The notes under the pieces were generated by a model. It was not told the origin of the DNA. It searched no databases and saw only the letters and a list, made by a program, of their open reading frames with translations. The position numbers were made by a program, and so were the translations under genes. Source: Candidatus Omnitrophota bacterium (GTDB lineage Bacteria > Omnitrophota > Gorgyraeia > Pluralincolimonadales > Pluralincolimonadaceae). Taken from it: a stretch of 6,483 nucleotides of DNA. Of the stretch, positions 1-6,483 are shown piece by piece. The first letter of the stretch is position 1. Each line of letters starts with the position of its first letter. The DNA lies in contig JAQUSA010000058.1 of NCBI GenBank assembly GCA_028715315.1, positions 1-6,483 of the forward strand, written 5' to 3'.

Positions 1-792
1 CCTTCCCGGGCCGAGGGAGATCGCCGAGAAGAGCGCCTCCGTGTACGGGTGCACCGGGGTCGAATAGAGTCCTCCCGTAGCCGCGTATTCAAACATCTTC
101 CCGAGGTACATTACGAGCACATTATCTGATACCGACTCGATGACGCGCAGGTCGTGGGATATAAAAAGGTATGAAAGCCCGAATTCCTTCTGCACGGACC
201 TCAACAGCTCAAGTATCTGCGCCTGTATGGAAAGGTCCAGGGATGATACGGGTTCATCGCATACCACAAGCTTCGGGTCCGTCATCAGGGCCCTCGCGAT
301 CCCTATCCTCTGCCTCTCCCCTCCGCTGAACTGGTGAGGGAACCGCCTCGCGTAGTCGGGTTCCAGCCCGACCTTCGACAGCAGTCCGGATACCTTCTCC
401 CTCCTTTCCTTCGCGTTCCCGATGCGGTGCACGAGCAGCGGTTCGTCAAGGATCTCTCCCACCTTCATCCTCGGGTCGAGCGAATTATACGGGTCCTGGA
501 ATACGGCCTGGAGCCCCTTCCTCAGCGGGCGCATCCTGCCGCTCGAAAGGCCTGTTATATCGACCCCGTCAAAGACCACCTTCCCGCCCGTCGGTTTGAG
601 CAGATTGAGCAGTATCCGCGAAAGCGTCGTCTTGCCGCAGCCTGATTCGCCGACAAGGCCGAGGGTCTTACCGGCCTCTATTTGGAACGAGACTCCGTCG
701 ACAGCCCTGACCGTCCCGACAAGCCGCCGCGCAAGGCCGCGCTCTACCGGAAAATATTTCCTGACATCTTCGACCGACAAAAGGGGCCGCAT
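1..792 (-). CDS. oppF: Peptide ABC transporter ATP-binding protein, OppF/DppF type (3' end beyond window)
   Basis: Second ATPase subunit of the importer, expected to pair with the OppD-like protein. The frame is open from the ATG at 790-792 to the window edge, giving 264 residues with no stop. It begins [20 protein letters not shown]; the KYFPV segment is typical of OppF. Motifs are Walker A GESGCGKT (48-55), Q-loop Gln99 in [12 protein letters not shown], signature FSGGERQR (155-162, slightly off the usual LSGGQRQR), Walker B LVVCDEP (175-181), SSLD (183-186) and H-loop His213 in [17 protein letters not shown] (248-259) marks where the C-terminal extension begins, so about 50-70 residues are probably lost at the edge. 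The start is one base after the oppD stop, with a weak purine-rich AGGCGG site about 8 nt upstream. Confidence 0.95.
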   Translation of the reverse strand, partial: MRPLLSVEDVRKYFPVERGLARRLVGTVRAVDGVSFQIEAGKTLGLVGESGCGKTTLSRILLNLLKPTGGKVVFDGVDITGLSSGRMRPLRKGLQAVFQDPYNSLDPRMKVGEILDEPLLVHRIGNAKERREKVSGLLSKVGLEPDYARRFPHQFSGGERQRIGIARALMTDPKLVVCDEPVSSLDLSIQAQILELLRSVQKEFGLSYLFISHDLRVIESVSDNVLVMYLGKMFEYAATGGLYSTPVHPYTEALFSAISLGPGR

Positions 793-793
793 T

Positions 794-1600
794 TTATCTG
801 CCGCCTATTTTAGGTATGCAATCAATCAATTTTTTCGTATACGGATGCGACGGTTTCCTGTATACCATTTCGGTGTCGCCGTATTCCACGATCCTGCCCT
901 GCTGCATGACCGCCGTCTTCTCGGCGACCTGCGATACGATGGACAGGTCGTGCGTAATCAATATTACCGTAAGGGATAGTTCTTCTTTCAACTCCGAAAG
1001 CAGCTCTAAGATCTGGGCCTGGACGGTCACGTCGAGGGCGGTTGTCGGCTCGTCCGCTATCAGCAGTTTCGGCCTGCAGGCTATCGCCATCGCGATCATG
1101 ACCCTCTGCCTCATCCCGCCCGAGAGCTGGTGAGGATACGCATACATCTGCTCCTTGGGAGAAGGCATGCCGACGTCTTTCAGCGACCCGGCGGCAATAT
1201 CGAAGGCGTCGCCCTTCCCGGCATTTTGGTGAAGCATCACCGTCTCCATAAGCTGGTCGCCTATCGTAAAGACCGGGTTCAACGATGATGCGGGGTCCTG
1301 GAATACGTAGGATATCCTCGATCCCCTGACCTTCCTGAGGTCCTCCTCCGGTAATGCCAGCAGGTCCCTGCCTTCGAAAAATATCCTTCCGGATTTTACC
1401 GACGCCGTCTTCGGGAGAAGCCCGGTTATCGAGAGCGCGGTTACCGACTTGCCCGAACCGGATTCCCCGACGAGGCCGAGGATCTCGCCTTCAAATACCC
1501 TGAGGTCGACGCCGCGGACGGCTTCGACCATCCTGTCGCTGCCTGCATGTTTGAAATCAAGGCGCAAGTCCGTTATCTCTAACAGGGGCTCTTTGCTCAT
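794..1600 (-). CDS. oppD: Peptide ABC transporter ATP-binding protein, OppD/DppD type, short C-terminus
   Basis: Cytoplasmic ATPase subunit that energises import together with the OppF-like protein. All ABC motifs are intact: Walker A GESGSGKS (45-52), Q-loop Gln101 in VFQDP, signature LSGGMRQR (159-166), Walker B LLIADEP (179-185), D-loop ALD (188-190) and H-loop His217. The end [17 protein letters not shown] corresponds to the point where most OppD/DppD proteins continue with a 50-70 residue oligopeptide-transporter C-terminal extension (oligo_HPY); that extension is missing, so it has 268 residues instead of about 320-340. The TAA stop is one base before the oppF start, so the end is clean rather than a frameshift. 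The start has AGGA 4 nt upstream and overlaps the oppC stop in ATGA. ATPase function should be intact. Confidence 0.94.
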   Translation of the reverse strand: MSKEPLLEITDLRLDFKHAGSDRMVEAVRGVDLRVFEGEILGLVGESGSGKSVTALSITGLLPKTASVKSGRIFFEGRDLLALPEEDLRKVRGSRISYVFQDPASSLNPVFTIGDQLMETVMLHQNAGKGDAFDIAAGSLKDVGMPSPKEQMYAYPHQLSGGMRQRVMIAMAIACRPKLLIADEPTTALDVTVQAQILELLSELKEELSLTVILITHDLSIVSQVAEKTAVMQQGRIVEYGDTEMVYRKPSHPYTKKLIDCIPKIGGR

Positions 1601-2400
1601 TGTTTCCTGTGAGGGTTGAAATGCTCCCTCAACCCTTCCCCGAGAAGGTTATATCCCAGGACGGTTATCAATATCGCGAGCCCCGGGAACACCGTTATCC
1701 ACCATGCTATCCCTAATGTCGATTTCGCCTCTGTAAGTATATTGCCCCAGCTTGGGACAGGCGGCTGCACTCCGAGGCCGAGGAAGCTCAGCCCTGACTC
1801 CGTAAGGATGGCCCCGGCGACGCCGAGGGTCGCGCTGACGAGGACCGGCCCGATGCCGTTCGGTATCAGGTGGCGCGTGATTATCCTGAAGTCGCTCGCG
1901 CCGACCGCCCTGGCGGCTTCCACGAACTCCCTCTCCTTGAGGCTTAATATCTCAGCCCTTATAAGGCGGGCGACGCCCATCCAGCTGGTCAATCCTATTA
2001 TAACCATGATGTTCCAGATGCTCGGGCCCAATACGGCTATAGTGGCGAGTATAAGGAAGAACGTCGGGAAGCACAGCATTATATCTATGAACCTTGAGAT
2101 GGCGCTGTCTATCCATCCTCCGTAATAACCGGCGACGGACCCGAACAGCACCCCGGCTACCACGGATATGCCGACGGCGACAAAACCGACGCTCAGGGAT
2201 ATCCTGGCCCCGAAGACCATCCTGCTGAACAGGTCGCGGCCCAGGGAATCAGTCCCCATGATATGCCCGGCGGACGGCGGCATGAGCCCGTTCTGCAGGT
2301 CGATGGATCCCGGGTCGTGCTTCACGATGAACGGGGCGAACAGCGCGGCGAACGCCATTACCGCTACGACAACGAGCCCGAACATCGTGAGCCTGTTCAT
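1597..2400 (-). CDS. oppC: Peptide ABC transporter permease, OppC/DppC type
   Basis: Second inner-membrane permease, partner of the OppB-like protein. From the ATG at 2400 it has 267 residues; an ATG at 2409 would add three (MRK) but sits too close to the AGGAAG site. The N-terminal helix (about 5-26, TMFGLVVVAVMAFAALFAPF) is followed by the short OppC_N region and the signature GHIMGTDSLGRDLFSRMVFGAR (45-66). Further helices are at about 70-92, 105-130, 132-144, 185-203 and 231-254. The ATPase-contacting EAA loop is EAARAVGASDFRIITRHLIPN (161-181). TESGLSFLGLGVQPPVPSWG (200-219) is a strongly conserved family segment. The TGA stop overlaps the oppD start in ATGA, indicating tight coupling. 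Nothing looks degraded. Confidence 0.95.
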   Translation of the reverse strand: MNRLTMFGLVVVAVMAFAALFAPFIVKHDPGSIDLQNGLMPPSAGHIMGTDSLGRDLFSRMVFGARISLSVGFVAVGISVVAGVLFGSVAGYYGGWIDSAISRFIDIMLCFPTFFLILATIAVLGPSIWNIMVIIGLTSWMGVARLIRAEILSLKEREFVEAARAVGASDFRIITRHLIPNGIGPVLVSATLGVAGAILTESGLSFLGLGVQPPVPSWGNILTEAKSTLGIAWWITVFPGLAILITVLGYNLLGEGLREHFNPHRKQ

Positions 2401-2405
2401 TTTTC

Positions 2406-3383
2406 TCATCTTCCTGACACCCTTATCCTCGGATCCACGTATGCATACATCACGTCCGCTATGAGGTTGCCTATAAGCGTCAATACCGCGCCGATAAACA
2501 GCACTCCCATTATCACGGGGTAATCCCTGGCCATGACCGAGTCATAGAAGAGCTTGCCCATGCCGGGGATCGCGTATATAGACTCGAATATGACGCTCCC
2601 GCCGATCAGCCCGGGGACCGACAGCCCGATGATAGTCACTATCGGCAGCAGCGCATTCCTGAGCGCGTGCTTATATATCACATCGCGCTCGGGCAGCCCT
2701 TTTGCGCGCGCGGTCCTCACGAAATCCTTGTTTAGTATCTCGAGCATGCTCGTCCTCATGTACCTCGATATCCCGGCAAGCCCCGCGAACGCGGATACGA
2801 ATACCGGCAGGGCGAGATGCCTTATCAGGTCAAATATCTTCTCGACCAGGTTGTAATCCTCAAAGTCTATTGATTTTATCCCGGATATCGGCAGCCAGCC
2901 AAGCTGGACGCCGAAGAGGCTCATCAACAGCAACGCAAGCCAGAATGTCGGCATCGCGAAACCGATGAATACGAACACCGTGGATATCCTGTCATATGCC
3001 GAACCCTCCCTGACCGCGCTGGTTATCCCTATTGGGACCGCGGCAAGGAAGATCAGGGCCAGCGACAGCACGTTTATGGTTATCGTGATGGGTATCCTCT
3101 CCCCGATCTTCTCAGATACGGGCCTCTCGTCCACAAATGACTTGCCGAGGTCCAGCCTCATCAGCCGTTTGACCCATTCCCAGTACTGGATATGCACCGG
3201 CTTGTCAAGCCCGTACAGCTTATCCAGTTTCTCGCGCGCCTCTAGCGATATTTTAGGCGACATTTCGGCCTGGAGGCGCGTAGGCTTTCCCGGCGACAGG
3301 TGTATCACGAAGAATGTGATAAGTGTTATGCCGATCAATACCGGCACCATGCCCATAAGCCTTTTTAATATATAGTTCACCAT
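2406..3383 (-). CDS. oppB: Peptide ABC transporter permease, OppB/DppB type
   Basis: One of two inner-membrane permeases forming the import channel (binding-protein-dependent transport family, BPD_transp_1). I chose the ATG at 3383, giving 325 residues that start [20 protein letters not shown], the classic OppB N-terminus. A GTG at 3419 would add 12 unsupported residues. The first membrane helix is at about 8-28, the DLGKSF motif at 78-83, and more helices at about 100-121, 134-160, 187-205, 246-264 and 288-312. The EAA loop that contacts the ATPases is [24 protein letters not shown] (224-247), with its conserved Gly. [13 protein letters not shown] (266-278) is also typical. The start overlaps the binding-protein stop by 7 nt (ATGGTGA), and no convincing Shine-Dalgarno sequence lies upstream, so translational coupling is likely. 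The substrate within the family is not determined. Confidence 0.95.
   Translation of the reverse strand: MVNYILKRLMGMVPVLIGITLITFFVIHLSPGKPTRLQAEMSPKISLEAREKLDKLYGLDKPVHIQYWEWVKRLMRLDLGKSFVDERPVSEKIGERIPITITINVLSLALIFLAAVPIGITSAVREGSAYDRISTVFVFIGFAMPTFWLALLLMSLFGVQLGWLPISGIKSIDFEDYNLVEKIFDLIRHLALPVFVSAFAGLAGISRYMRTSMLEILNKDFVRTARAKGLPERDVIYKHALRNALLPIVTIIGLSVPGLIGGSVIFESIYAIPGMGKLFYDSVMARDYPVIMGVLFIGAVLTLIGNLIADVMYAYVDPRIRVSGR
2410..2415 (-). promoter_or_regulatory. Ribosome binding site that decides the oppC start
   Basis: The minus strand reads AGGAAG. It directly abuts the ATG at 2407-2409, which is too close to use it, but lies 9 nt before the ATG at 2398-2400. This favours the downstream start, making oppC begin 5 nt after the oppB stop rather than overlap it by 4 nt (ATGA). 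Confidence 0.6.
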
Positions 3384-5029
3384 CTCGTATATCTCTGCTC
3401 TTCCGTTGGGACATACCACTTAATGAAGTTATAACCTATGCCGGCGGGCGCCGGCTCGATCCCCCTGAACCTGGCGTGCACTATCGGCAGAGCGTCGGGG
3501 ACATACAGAAAAATACACGGGTGGTCATCGAATATGAGCCTGTTTATCCTGTTGTAGATCTGCCGCCTTATATCCTTATCGTATTCCCTCCTGCCTTCCA
3601 GCAATAACTTATCGACTTCCTCGTTCTTGTAGCCGATAAAATTGAATTCACCCGGGCGCGTCTTTGACGAGTGCCAGATATCGTAACAGTCAGGGTCCCT
3701 CGATAGGCTCCAGCCCATTATTACGGCCTCATACTTGCCCTTATCGATGAACTCCGACAGGAAGGTCGCCCATTCGATTATCCTGACCTCCGCCACCACT
3801 CCGATATCCCTGAGCCTGCGCTGTATGATCTCGGCGGTTGTCTTCCTCGTATCGTTGCCCTGGTTCGTCATTATCGTGAACCTGAACTCCTGCCCGTCCT
3901 TATCGAGGATGCCGTTACCATCGTGGTCTTCCCATCCCGCCTCTTTCAACAACGCCCTTGCCTTGATGGGATCGTAAGGAACCGGCCTGACATCCTTATT
4001 GCACGCCCAGGATTCAGGGGGGAACGGGCCGGTAGAGACGCGTCCGAGCCCGAGAAGCACTCCGGAGATGATCTCTTCCTTGTTTATCGCGTGGTCCAGC
4101 GCGAGGCGCACCCTGACGTCCGAGAATTTCGGGTCCCTAAGGTTAAAACCCATGTACGAATATCCGAAGGACGGATATTTATATTTCCTGTAATATTTCT
4201 TGAAGAAAGGCGTATCGGTCTGGCGGGAATATTGCAGGGGGATAAGCCCTACCTGGTCGACACCCTGCGTCTGCAATTCAAGGAAGGTCGTAGCCTGGTC
4301 GGGGATTATCCTGTAGATGTACCTGTTTATATATGGGCGCCCTTCGTAATAATCGGGGTTCGAGACGAGGACTATCTTCTCCCCTGTCTTCCACTCCTTG
4401 AAACGGTAAGGCCCCGTACCTATGGGGTTCCTGGAATACCTGGTGTTGCTGAGGTCCTCGTTTTCAAGCAGGTGCTTCGGCATGATACCCATGCCCCAGC
4501 TTGACAGGCCGGGAGAGAAAGGTTCTTTGTAATCCACCTTGACCGTGTAGTCGTCTATGACCTCCAGGGACTTCACCCTCTCGAAATCCCCGCTATACGG
4601 GGTTTTTACATCCGGGTCGATAAGTTTAAGGTAGGTAAACTCCACGTCACGCGCGGTAAACGGCCTGCCATCATGCCATTTGACGCCGCGGCGAAGGTGA
4701 AATATTATTATGAGGCCGCCGTCCTTTACCTCCCAGCTCTCGGCGAGTTCCCCCTCGAGTTCCAGGTTTTTGTCATACCTGACAAGGCCGTTGTATATGA
4801 GCCCGCATATTTCGGCCGAGGACGAGTCTGAGGCCAGTATCGGGATAAGCGTGCTCGCGTCGCCTATCGAGGCAGTAACTATCGCGTCGCCGTAAGGGGA
4901 CTGCGCTACGGGGGGCTGCGAAGTGTCCCCCGCAGGGGAACACACCTCTTGCGAGGTATGTCCCACCGGAGCATGGCCCCACACTATCAATAAAAATATC
5001 CCGAATAATCGGGATATTTTTATATGCAT
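3377..5029 (-). CDS. Peptide ABC transporter substrate-binding protein (SBP_bac_5 / OppA-DppA type)
   Basis: This exported solute-binding protein delivers a substrate, probably peptides, to the permease encoded downstream. The 550 residues are full length for the family. A signal sequence is visible: basic MHIKISR, hydrophobic 8-18 ([11 protein letters not shown]), then a polar linker to about 47. The mature domain starts near [12 protein letters not shown], with [10 protein letters not shown] (61-70), [19 protein letters not shown] (115-133), the family signature around [10 protein letters not shown] (204-213) and [11 protein letters not shown] (224-234), an Asp/Gly loop [12 protein letters not shown] (368-379), and [17 protein letters not shown] (439-455). 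It ends with the well-preserved [19 protein letters not shown]. Cys30 lacks a proper lipobox (preceded by QEV), so lipidation is doubtful. The start at 5029 has AGGAG 9 nt upstream. The stop overlaps oppB by 7 nt. The family also includes nickel and sugar binders, so the exact ligand is unknown. Confidence 0.93.
   Translation of the reverse strand: MHIKISRLFGIFLLIVWGHAPVGHTSQEVCSPAGDTSQPPVAQSPYGDAIVTASIGDASTLIPILASDSSSAEICGLIYNGLVRYDKNLELEGELAESWEVKDGGLIIIFHLRRGVKWHDGRPFTARDVEFTYLKLIDPDVKTPYSGDFERVKSLEVIDDYTVKVDYKEPFSPGLSSWGMGIMPKHLLENEDLSNTRYSRNPIGTGPYRFKEWKTGEKIVLVSNPDYYEGRPYINRYIYRIIPDQATTFLELQTQGVDQVGLIPLQYSRQTDTPFFKKYYRKYKYPSFGYSYMGFNLRDPKFSDVRVRLALDHAINKEEIISGVLLGLGRVSTGPFPPESWACNKDVRPVPYDPIKARALLKEAGWEDHDGNGILDKDGQEFRFTIMTNQGNDTRKTTAEIIQRRLRDIGVVAEVRIIEWATFLSEFIDKGKYEAVIMGWSLSRDPDCYDIWHSSKTRPGEFNFIGYKNEEVDKLLLEGRREYDKDIRRQIYNRINRLIFDDHPCIFLYVPDALPIVHARFRGIEPAPAGIGYNFIKWYVPTEEQRYTRW
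4923..4943 (-). repeat. Second, overlapping hairpin in the same linker
   Basis: On the minus strand GTGTTCCCC pairs with GGGGACAC around a TGCG loop, with one T bulged. The GGGGACACTTCGCAG segment that begins in it also resembles GGGACATACCTCGCAAG of the neighbouring hairpin, giving the repeated residues GHTSQ and GDTSQ. A further G5/C5 pairing with 4910-4915 is possible. Direct plus inverted repetition in so short a stretch suggests a repeat element rather than ordinary coding sequence. Confidence 0.55.
4937..4964 (-). repeat. 12-bp imperfect hairpin in the binding-protein linker
   Basis: On the minus strand GGGACATACCTC pairs with GAGGTGTGTTCC around a GCAA loop, a GNRA-type tetraloop in RNA. 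Ten pairs are Watson-Crick and two are G-U. It codes for about residues 22-31, between the hydrophobic signal core and the mature domain. It shares 4937-4943 with the hairpin at 4923-4943, so both cannot form at once. It may be one arm of a palindromic repeat element. Confidence 0.6.
4990..5023 (-). terminator. Perfect 15-bp palindrome, terminator-like, overlapping signal-peptide codons
   Basis: On the minus strand, the arm ATAAAAATATCCCGA and its exact complement flank a TTAT loop. The CCCGA/TCGGG core with an A tract before and a U tract after is the form of a bidirectional rho-independent terminator. It starts 22 nt after the secG stop, where a terminator for pgk-tpiA-secG would be expected. 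However, it lies inside the next gene, covering codons 3-13 just after its ATG. Part of the U tract is within the stem itself. It could act as a partial terminator or attenuator setting the ratio of housekeeping to transporter transcripts, or as a structure near the start codon affecting translation. The structure is certain; the function is inferred. Confidence 0.6.
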
Positions 5030-5038
5030 ATCATTATT

Positions 5039-5043
5039 CTCCT
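5039..5043 (-). promoter_or_regulatory. Ribosome binding site of the binding-protein gene
   Basis: The minus strand reads AGGAG, 9 nt before the ATG at 5027-5029. This spacing selects that ATG over another, out-of-frame ATG at 5032-5034, which is only 4 nt away and would give a four-codon peptide. The site fills most of the 16-nt gap after secG, so the gene can be initiated independently and not only by coupling. Confidence 0.75.
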
Positions 5044-5045
5044 GT

Positions 5046-5387
5046 CTACTTTTTAGGAGCTTCTTCCCCTGTCGCCGGCTTGGGCTGCGCTGCCGCAGGC
5101 GAAGCGGGAACCGGTGTTTCCTGCTTAGCCAATTCCTTCTCGACTATCGAGCCGCTCTTATCCATCGAAACAAGCGCGAGGGTCAGCGAGGTAGCCAGGA
5201 ACAATACCGCGCATGCGGCCGTCGCTTTTGTCATGAATGCGGACGCCTTTGTGCCGAGCATCGATTGAAGCCCGCCGCCTCCTCCGAACGTCTCCGATAT
5301 TCCGCCGCCCTTACCCGCCTGAAGCAGGATGACCATTATCAGGATCAGGCACGAGATCACATGCAATGCTATCAATACTCCATACAT
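5046..5387 (-). CDS. secG: Preprotein translocase subunit SecG
   Basis: SecG is the small accessory subunit of the SecYEG channel in the inner membrane and assists SecA-driven protein export. The 113-residue product has the family layout: a first membrane helix at about 3-23, the conserved cytoplasmic loop LLQAGKGGGISETFGGGG at 21-38, then FMTKATA (51-57) leading into a second helix at about 56-75. A hydrophilic tail rich in Ala, Pro, Lys and Glu follows (about 83-113); such tails vary widely between species. It is preceded by an 18-nt gap after tpiA, and the pgk-tpiA-secG context supports the call. The stop is TAG at 5046-5048. A terminator-shaped palindrome begins 22 nt downstream, inside the next gene. 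Confidence 0.95.
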   Translation of the reverse strand: MYGVLIALHVISCLILIMVILLQAGKGGGISETFGGGGGLQSMLGTKASAFMTKATAACAVLFLATSLTLALVSMDKSGSIVEKELAKQETPVPASPAAAQPKPATGEEAPKK

Positions 5388-5399
5388 CTTATTCCGCTG

Positions 5400-5405
5400 C
5401 TCCTT
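5400..5405 (-). promoter_or_regulatory. Ribosome binding site of secG
   Basis: The minus strand reads AAGGAG here, 12 nt before the secG ATG at 5385-5387. It directly follows the tpiA stop codon (5406-5408). The spacing is a little long, but no other in-frame start fits better and the MYGVLIALHV N-terminus leads straight into the first membrane segment. Confidence 0.65.
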
Positions 5406-6164
5406 TTACCTTTTACTCTGTCTGACTATCTCGGCGAAATCCTTCACTTTGAGGCTCGCGCCGCCGACCAAAGCGCCGTCAATATCCTCGCCCGCCATGA
5501 TCGCCTTTACATTATCCGGCTTCACGCTCCCGCCGTACTGTATTCTTACCTTCGAGGAAACTTCTTCCCCGAACATTTTTCCGAGGAGGGAACGAATATG
5601 CTTATGCACTTCCTGCGCCTGTTCCGGCGTGGCCGTCCTTCCGGTGCCGATCGCCCATACCGGCTCATATGCTATGACGATCTTCAACGCGTCCTCTTTG
5701 GTAAACCCGGCAAGCCCGCCCTCTATATGGTCCTTTACGACGTCGAAGGTCTTGCCTGAATCGCGTTCCTCAAGGCGCTCGCCGACGCACATTATCGGCG
5801 TAAGCCCGTGCTTCAGGGCCGCCTTCACCTTTTTGTTGACCGTCTCGTTAGTCTCTCCGAAATAAGTCCTGCGCTCCGAATGCCCTACTATGCAGAACCC
5901 GCAGCCGAGGTCGGTAAGCATCTTCGGGGCCACTTCTCCCGTAAAGGCGCCTTCCTCCTCCCAGTATACGTCCTGCGCTCCGTAGGCGATATTCGAACCC
6001 TTCAGGACCTCAGCCGCCTTCGCGATAGCTGTGAACGGCGGGCAGACGACAATATCGACCGCCGACTCGCCCTTCAATTCCGCCTTAAGGCCGTTGACGA
6101 GCTCCAATGCCTCGCCGGCGGTCTTGTACATCTTCCAGTTCCCTGCGATTATAGGTCTTCTCAT
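5406..6164 (-). CDS. tpiA: Triosephosphate isomerase
   Basis: This TIM-barrel enzyme interconverts dihydroxyacetone phosphate and glyceraldehyde 3-phosphate in glycolysis and gluconeogenesis. At 252 residues it is the normal full length. The N-terminal GNWKM motif supplies substrate-binding Asn9 and Lys11, the VGHSERR motif (93-99) the electrophile His95, and AYEPVWAIGTG (165-175) the catalytic base Glu167 followed by the flexible loop 6. The phosphate-binding turns GGSV (211-214) and LVGGASL (232-238) are intact. All catalytic residues are present, so it should be active. The ATG start gives the usual MRRPIIAGNWK N-terminus and lies one base after the pgk stop. No strong Shine-Dalgarno sequence precedes it, consistent with coupling to pgk. 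The pgk-tpiA-secG order is a well-known bacterial arrangement. Confidence 0.98.
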   Translation of the reverse strand: MRRPIIAGNWKMYKTAGEALELVNGLKAELKGESAVDIVVCPPFTAIAKAAEVLKGSNIAYGAQDVYWEEEGAFTGEVAPKMLTDLGCGFCIVGHSERRTYFGETNETVNKKVKAALKHGLTPIMCVGERLEERDSGKTFDVVKDHIEGGLAGFTKEDALKIVIAYEPVWAIGTGRTATPEQAQEVHKHIRSLLGKMFGEEVSSKVRIQYGGSVKPDNVKAIMAGEDIDGALVGGASLKVKDFAEIVRQSKR

Positions 6165-6165
6165 G

Positions 6166-6483
6166 TTATTTGTCCGTCAATGCCTTTATGCCCGGAAGCA
6201 CTTTGCCCTCGAGATACTCGAGCGAGGCGCCGCCGCCGGTCGATATGTGCGTCATCTTGTCTTCCAATTTGAACTTCGATATGGCCGCAGCTGTGTCGCC
6301 GCCGCCGATTATGGATATCACCTTGCCTCCGCAACAGCACGAGCAGCACGAGCTGCTTCCGCCCGAGAGGCCGGCGATATATTTCGCGACTTCCTCGGTA
6401 CCCTTCGAGAATTTGTCCATCTCGAATACACCGAGCGGGCCGTTCCAGACTATCGTCTTCGCGCCCTTCAATACGTCCTTGAA
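6166..6483 (-). CDS. pgk: Phosphoglycerate kinase, C-terminal part (5' end beyond window)
   Basis: Phosphoglycerate kinase transfers phosphate between 1,3-bisphosphoglycerate and ADP, the first ATP-yielding step of glycolysis, in the cytoplasm. The visible 105 residues are the C-terminal nucleotide-binding part. Numbering from the window edge, I see WNGPLGVFE at 13-21, the glycine loop GGGDT at 60-64 and STGGGASLE at 81-89, all hallmarks of the family, and a normal C-terminus ending in ALTDK. The reading frame is open to the edge, so the gene starts outside the window; a TTG near the edge (6469-6471) is an internal Leu codon, not a start. Between helix and GGGDT loop, at residues 40-53, is an atypical insertion [14 protein letters not shown], where bacterial enzymes usually have only a few residues. 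The TAA stop lies one base upstream of the tpiA start, so the two are probably coupled. Identity is very secure. Confidence 0.97.
   Translation of the reverse strand, partial: FKDVLKGAKTIVWNGPLGVFEMDKFSKGTEEVAKYIAGLSGGSSSCCSCCCGGKVISIIGGGDTAAAISKFKLEDKMTHISTGGGASLEYLEGKVLPGIKALTDK
6325..6366 (-). other. Ser/Gly/Cys-rich insertion inside Pgk
   Basis: This stretch codes for [14 protein letters not shown], with five cysteines in six positions around one serine. It lies between the conserved [12 protein letters not shown] helix and the ISIIGGGDT strand-loop of phosphoglycerate kinase. From memory of the family, typical bacterial Pgk has about four or five residues here (for example DSEAF), so about ten residues are extra. 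The frame is intact and conserved sequence resumes at once, so it is an in-frame surface-loop insertion rather than a frameshift. The cluster could bind metal or form disulfides, but nothing in the sequence proves either. Confidence 0.8.

Noticed and set aside
422..979. Plus-strand open frame of 185 codons across the oppD/oppF junction
   Set aside because: It is antisense to two ATPase genes with intact motifs and its translation resembles no domain I know.
3384..3419. GTG at 3419 as the start of oppB
   Set aside because: The 12 extra residues match no usual OppB N-terminus and no Shine-Dalgarno sequence precedes it; the ATG at 3383 gives the classic start and a coupling overlap.
3408..3506. 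Plus-strand GGGACATAC copies at 3408 and 3498 matching part of the linker hairpin
   Set aside because: Both encode Tyr-Val-Pro on the coding strand of conserved protein segments and have no flanking inverted repeat, so the match is by chance.
5020..5034. Four-codon leader frame (ATG at 5032-5034, MICI, stop inside the palindrome) ahead of the binding-protein gene
   Set aside because: It is only 4 nt from the AGGAG site and is probably a by-product of the AT-rich palindrome; a real leader peptide would need ribosome-profiling evidence.
5030..5130. A sigma-70-type promoter for the opp genes within the end of secG
   Set aside because: I found no pair of -35 and -10 hexamers with sensible spacing on the minus strand; an unknown sigma or upstream promoter remains possible.
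4923..5759. Long plus-strand open frame of 278 codons antisense to secG and tpiA
   Set aside because: It lies opposite two clearly conserved genes, shows no family motif and is rich in Arg, Leu and Cys, as expected of a shadow frame in biased-codon DNA.

Overview
The window looks like a bacterial chromosome fragment. All eight genes lie on the minus strand, so the biological order runs from the right edge to the left. It holds the 3' end of a glycolytic/Sec cluster (pgk, tpiA, secG) followed directly by a five-gene peptide-type ABC importer (substrate-binding protein, two permeases, two ATPases). Both edges cut genes: pgk lacks its N-terminal part and the last ATPase gene lacks its C-terminal end. 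Frequent ATA (Ile) and AGG (Arg) codons in a moderately GC-rich sequence, tight packing, the pgk-tpiA-secG order and the type of binding protein would fit an uncultured lineage such as Candidatus Omnitrophota or a deltaproteobacterium-like group. This placement is inference and weak.

Region by region: 6483-6166 is the C-terminal third of phosphoglycerate kinase, with an unusual five-cysteine insertion; 6164-5406 is complete triosephosphate isomerase; 5387-5046 is complete SecG; 5029-3377 is an exported binding protein of the SBP_bac_5 family; 3383-2406 and 2400-1597 are OppB-like and OppC-like permeases; 1600-794 is an OppD-like ATPase with a short C-terminus; 792-1 is an OppF-like ATPase, cut at the edge. 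No intergenic gap exceeds 18 nt, and several junctions overlap (7 nt at binding protein/oppB, 4 nt at oppC/oppD), so the transporter is surely one translationally coupled unit. There is no stretch over 300 bases without a gene.

The proteins themselves are ordinary: central glycolysis, a translocon subunit, and a complete importer in which the binding protein captures a peptide-like solute, OppB/OppC form the channel and OppD/OppF drive it. The interesting signals are small and local. (1) A perfect 15-bp palindrome shaped like a bidirectional intrinsic terminator sits where a secG terminator should be, but also codes for residues 3-13 of the binding protein's signal peptide. (2) Overlapping, mutually exclusive hairpins with an internal direct repeat encode the linker between signal peptide and mature domain, and look like a palindromic repeat element that landed in a tolerant site. 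(3) Pgk has a Ser/Gly/Cys-rich insertion just before its conserved GGGDT loop, partly built from a 9-bp tandem repeat. (4) The OppD-like ATPase lacks the usual C-terminal extension. I see no wholly new gene system here.
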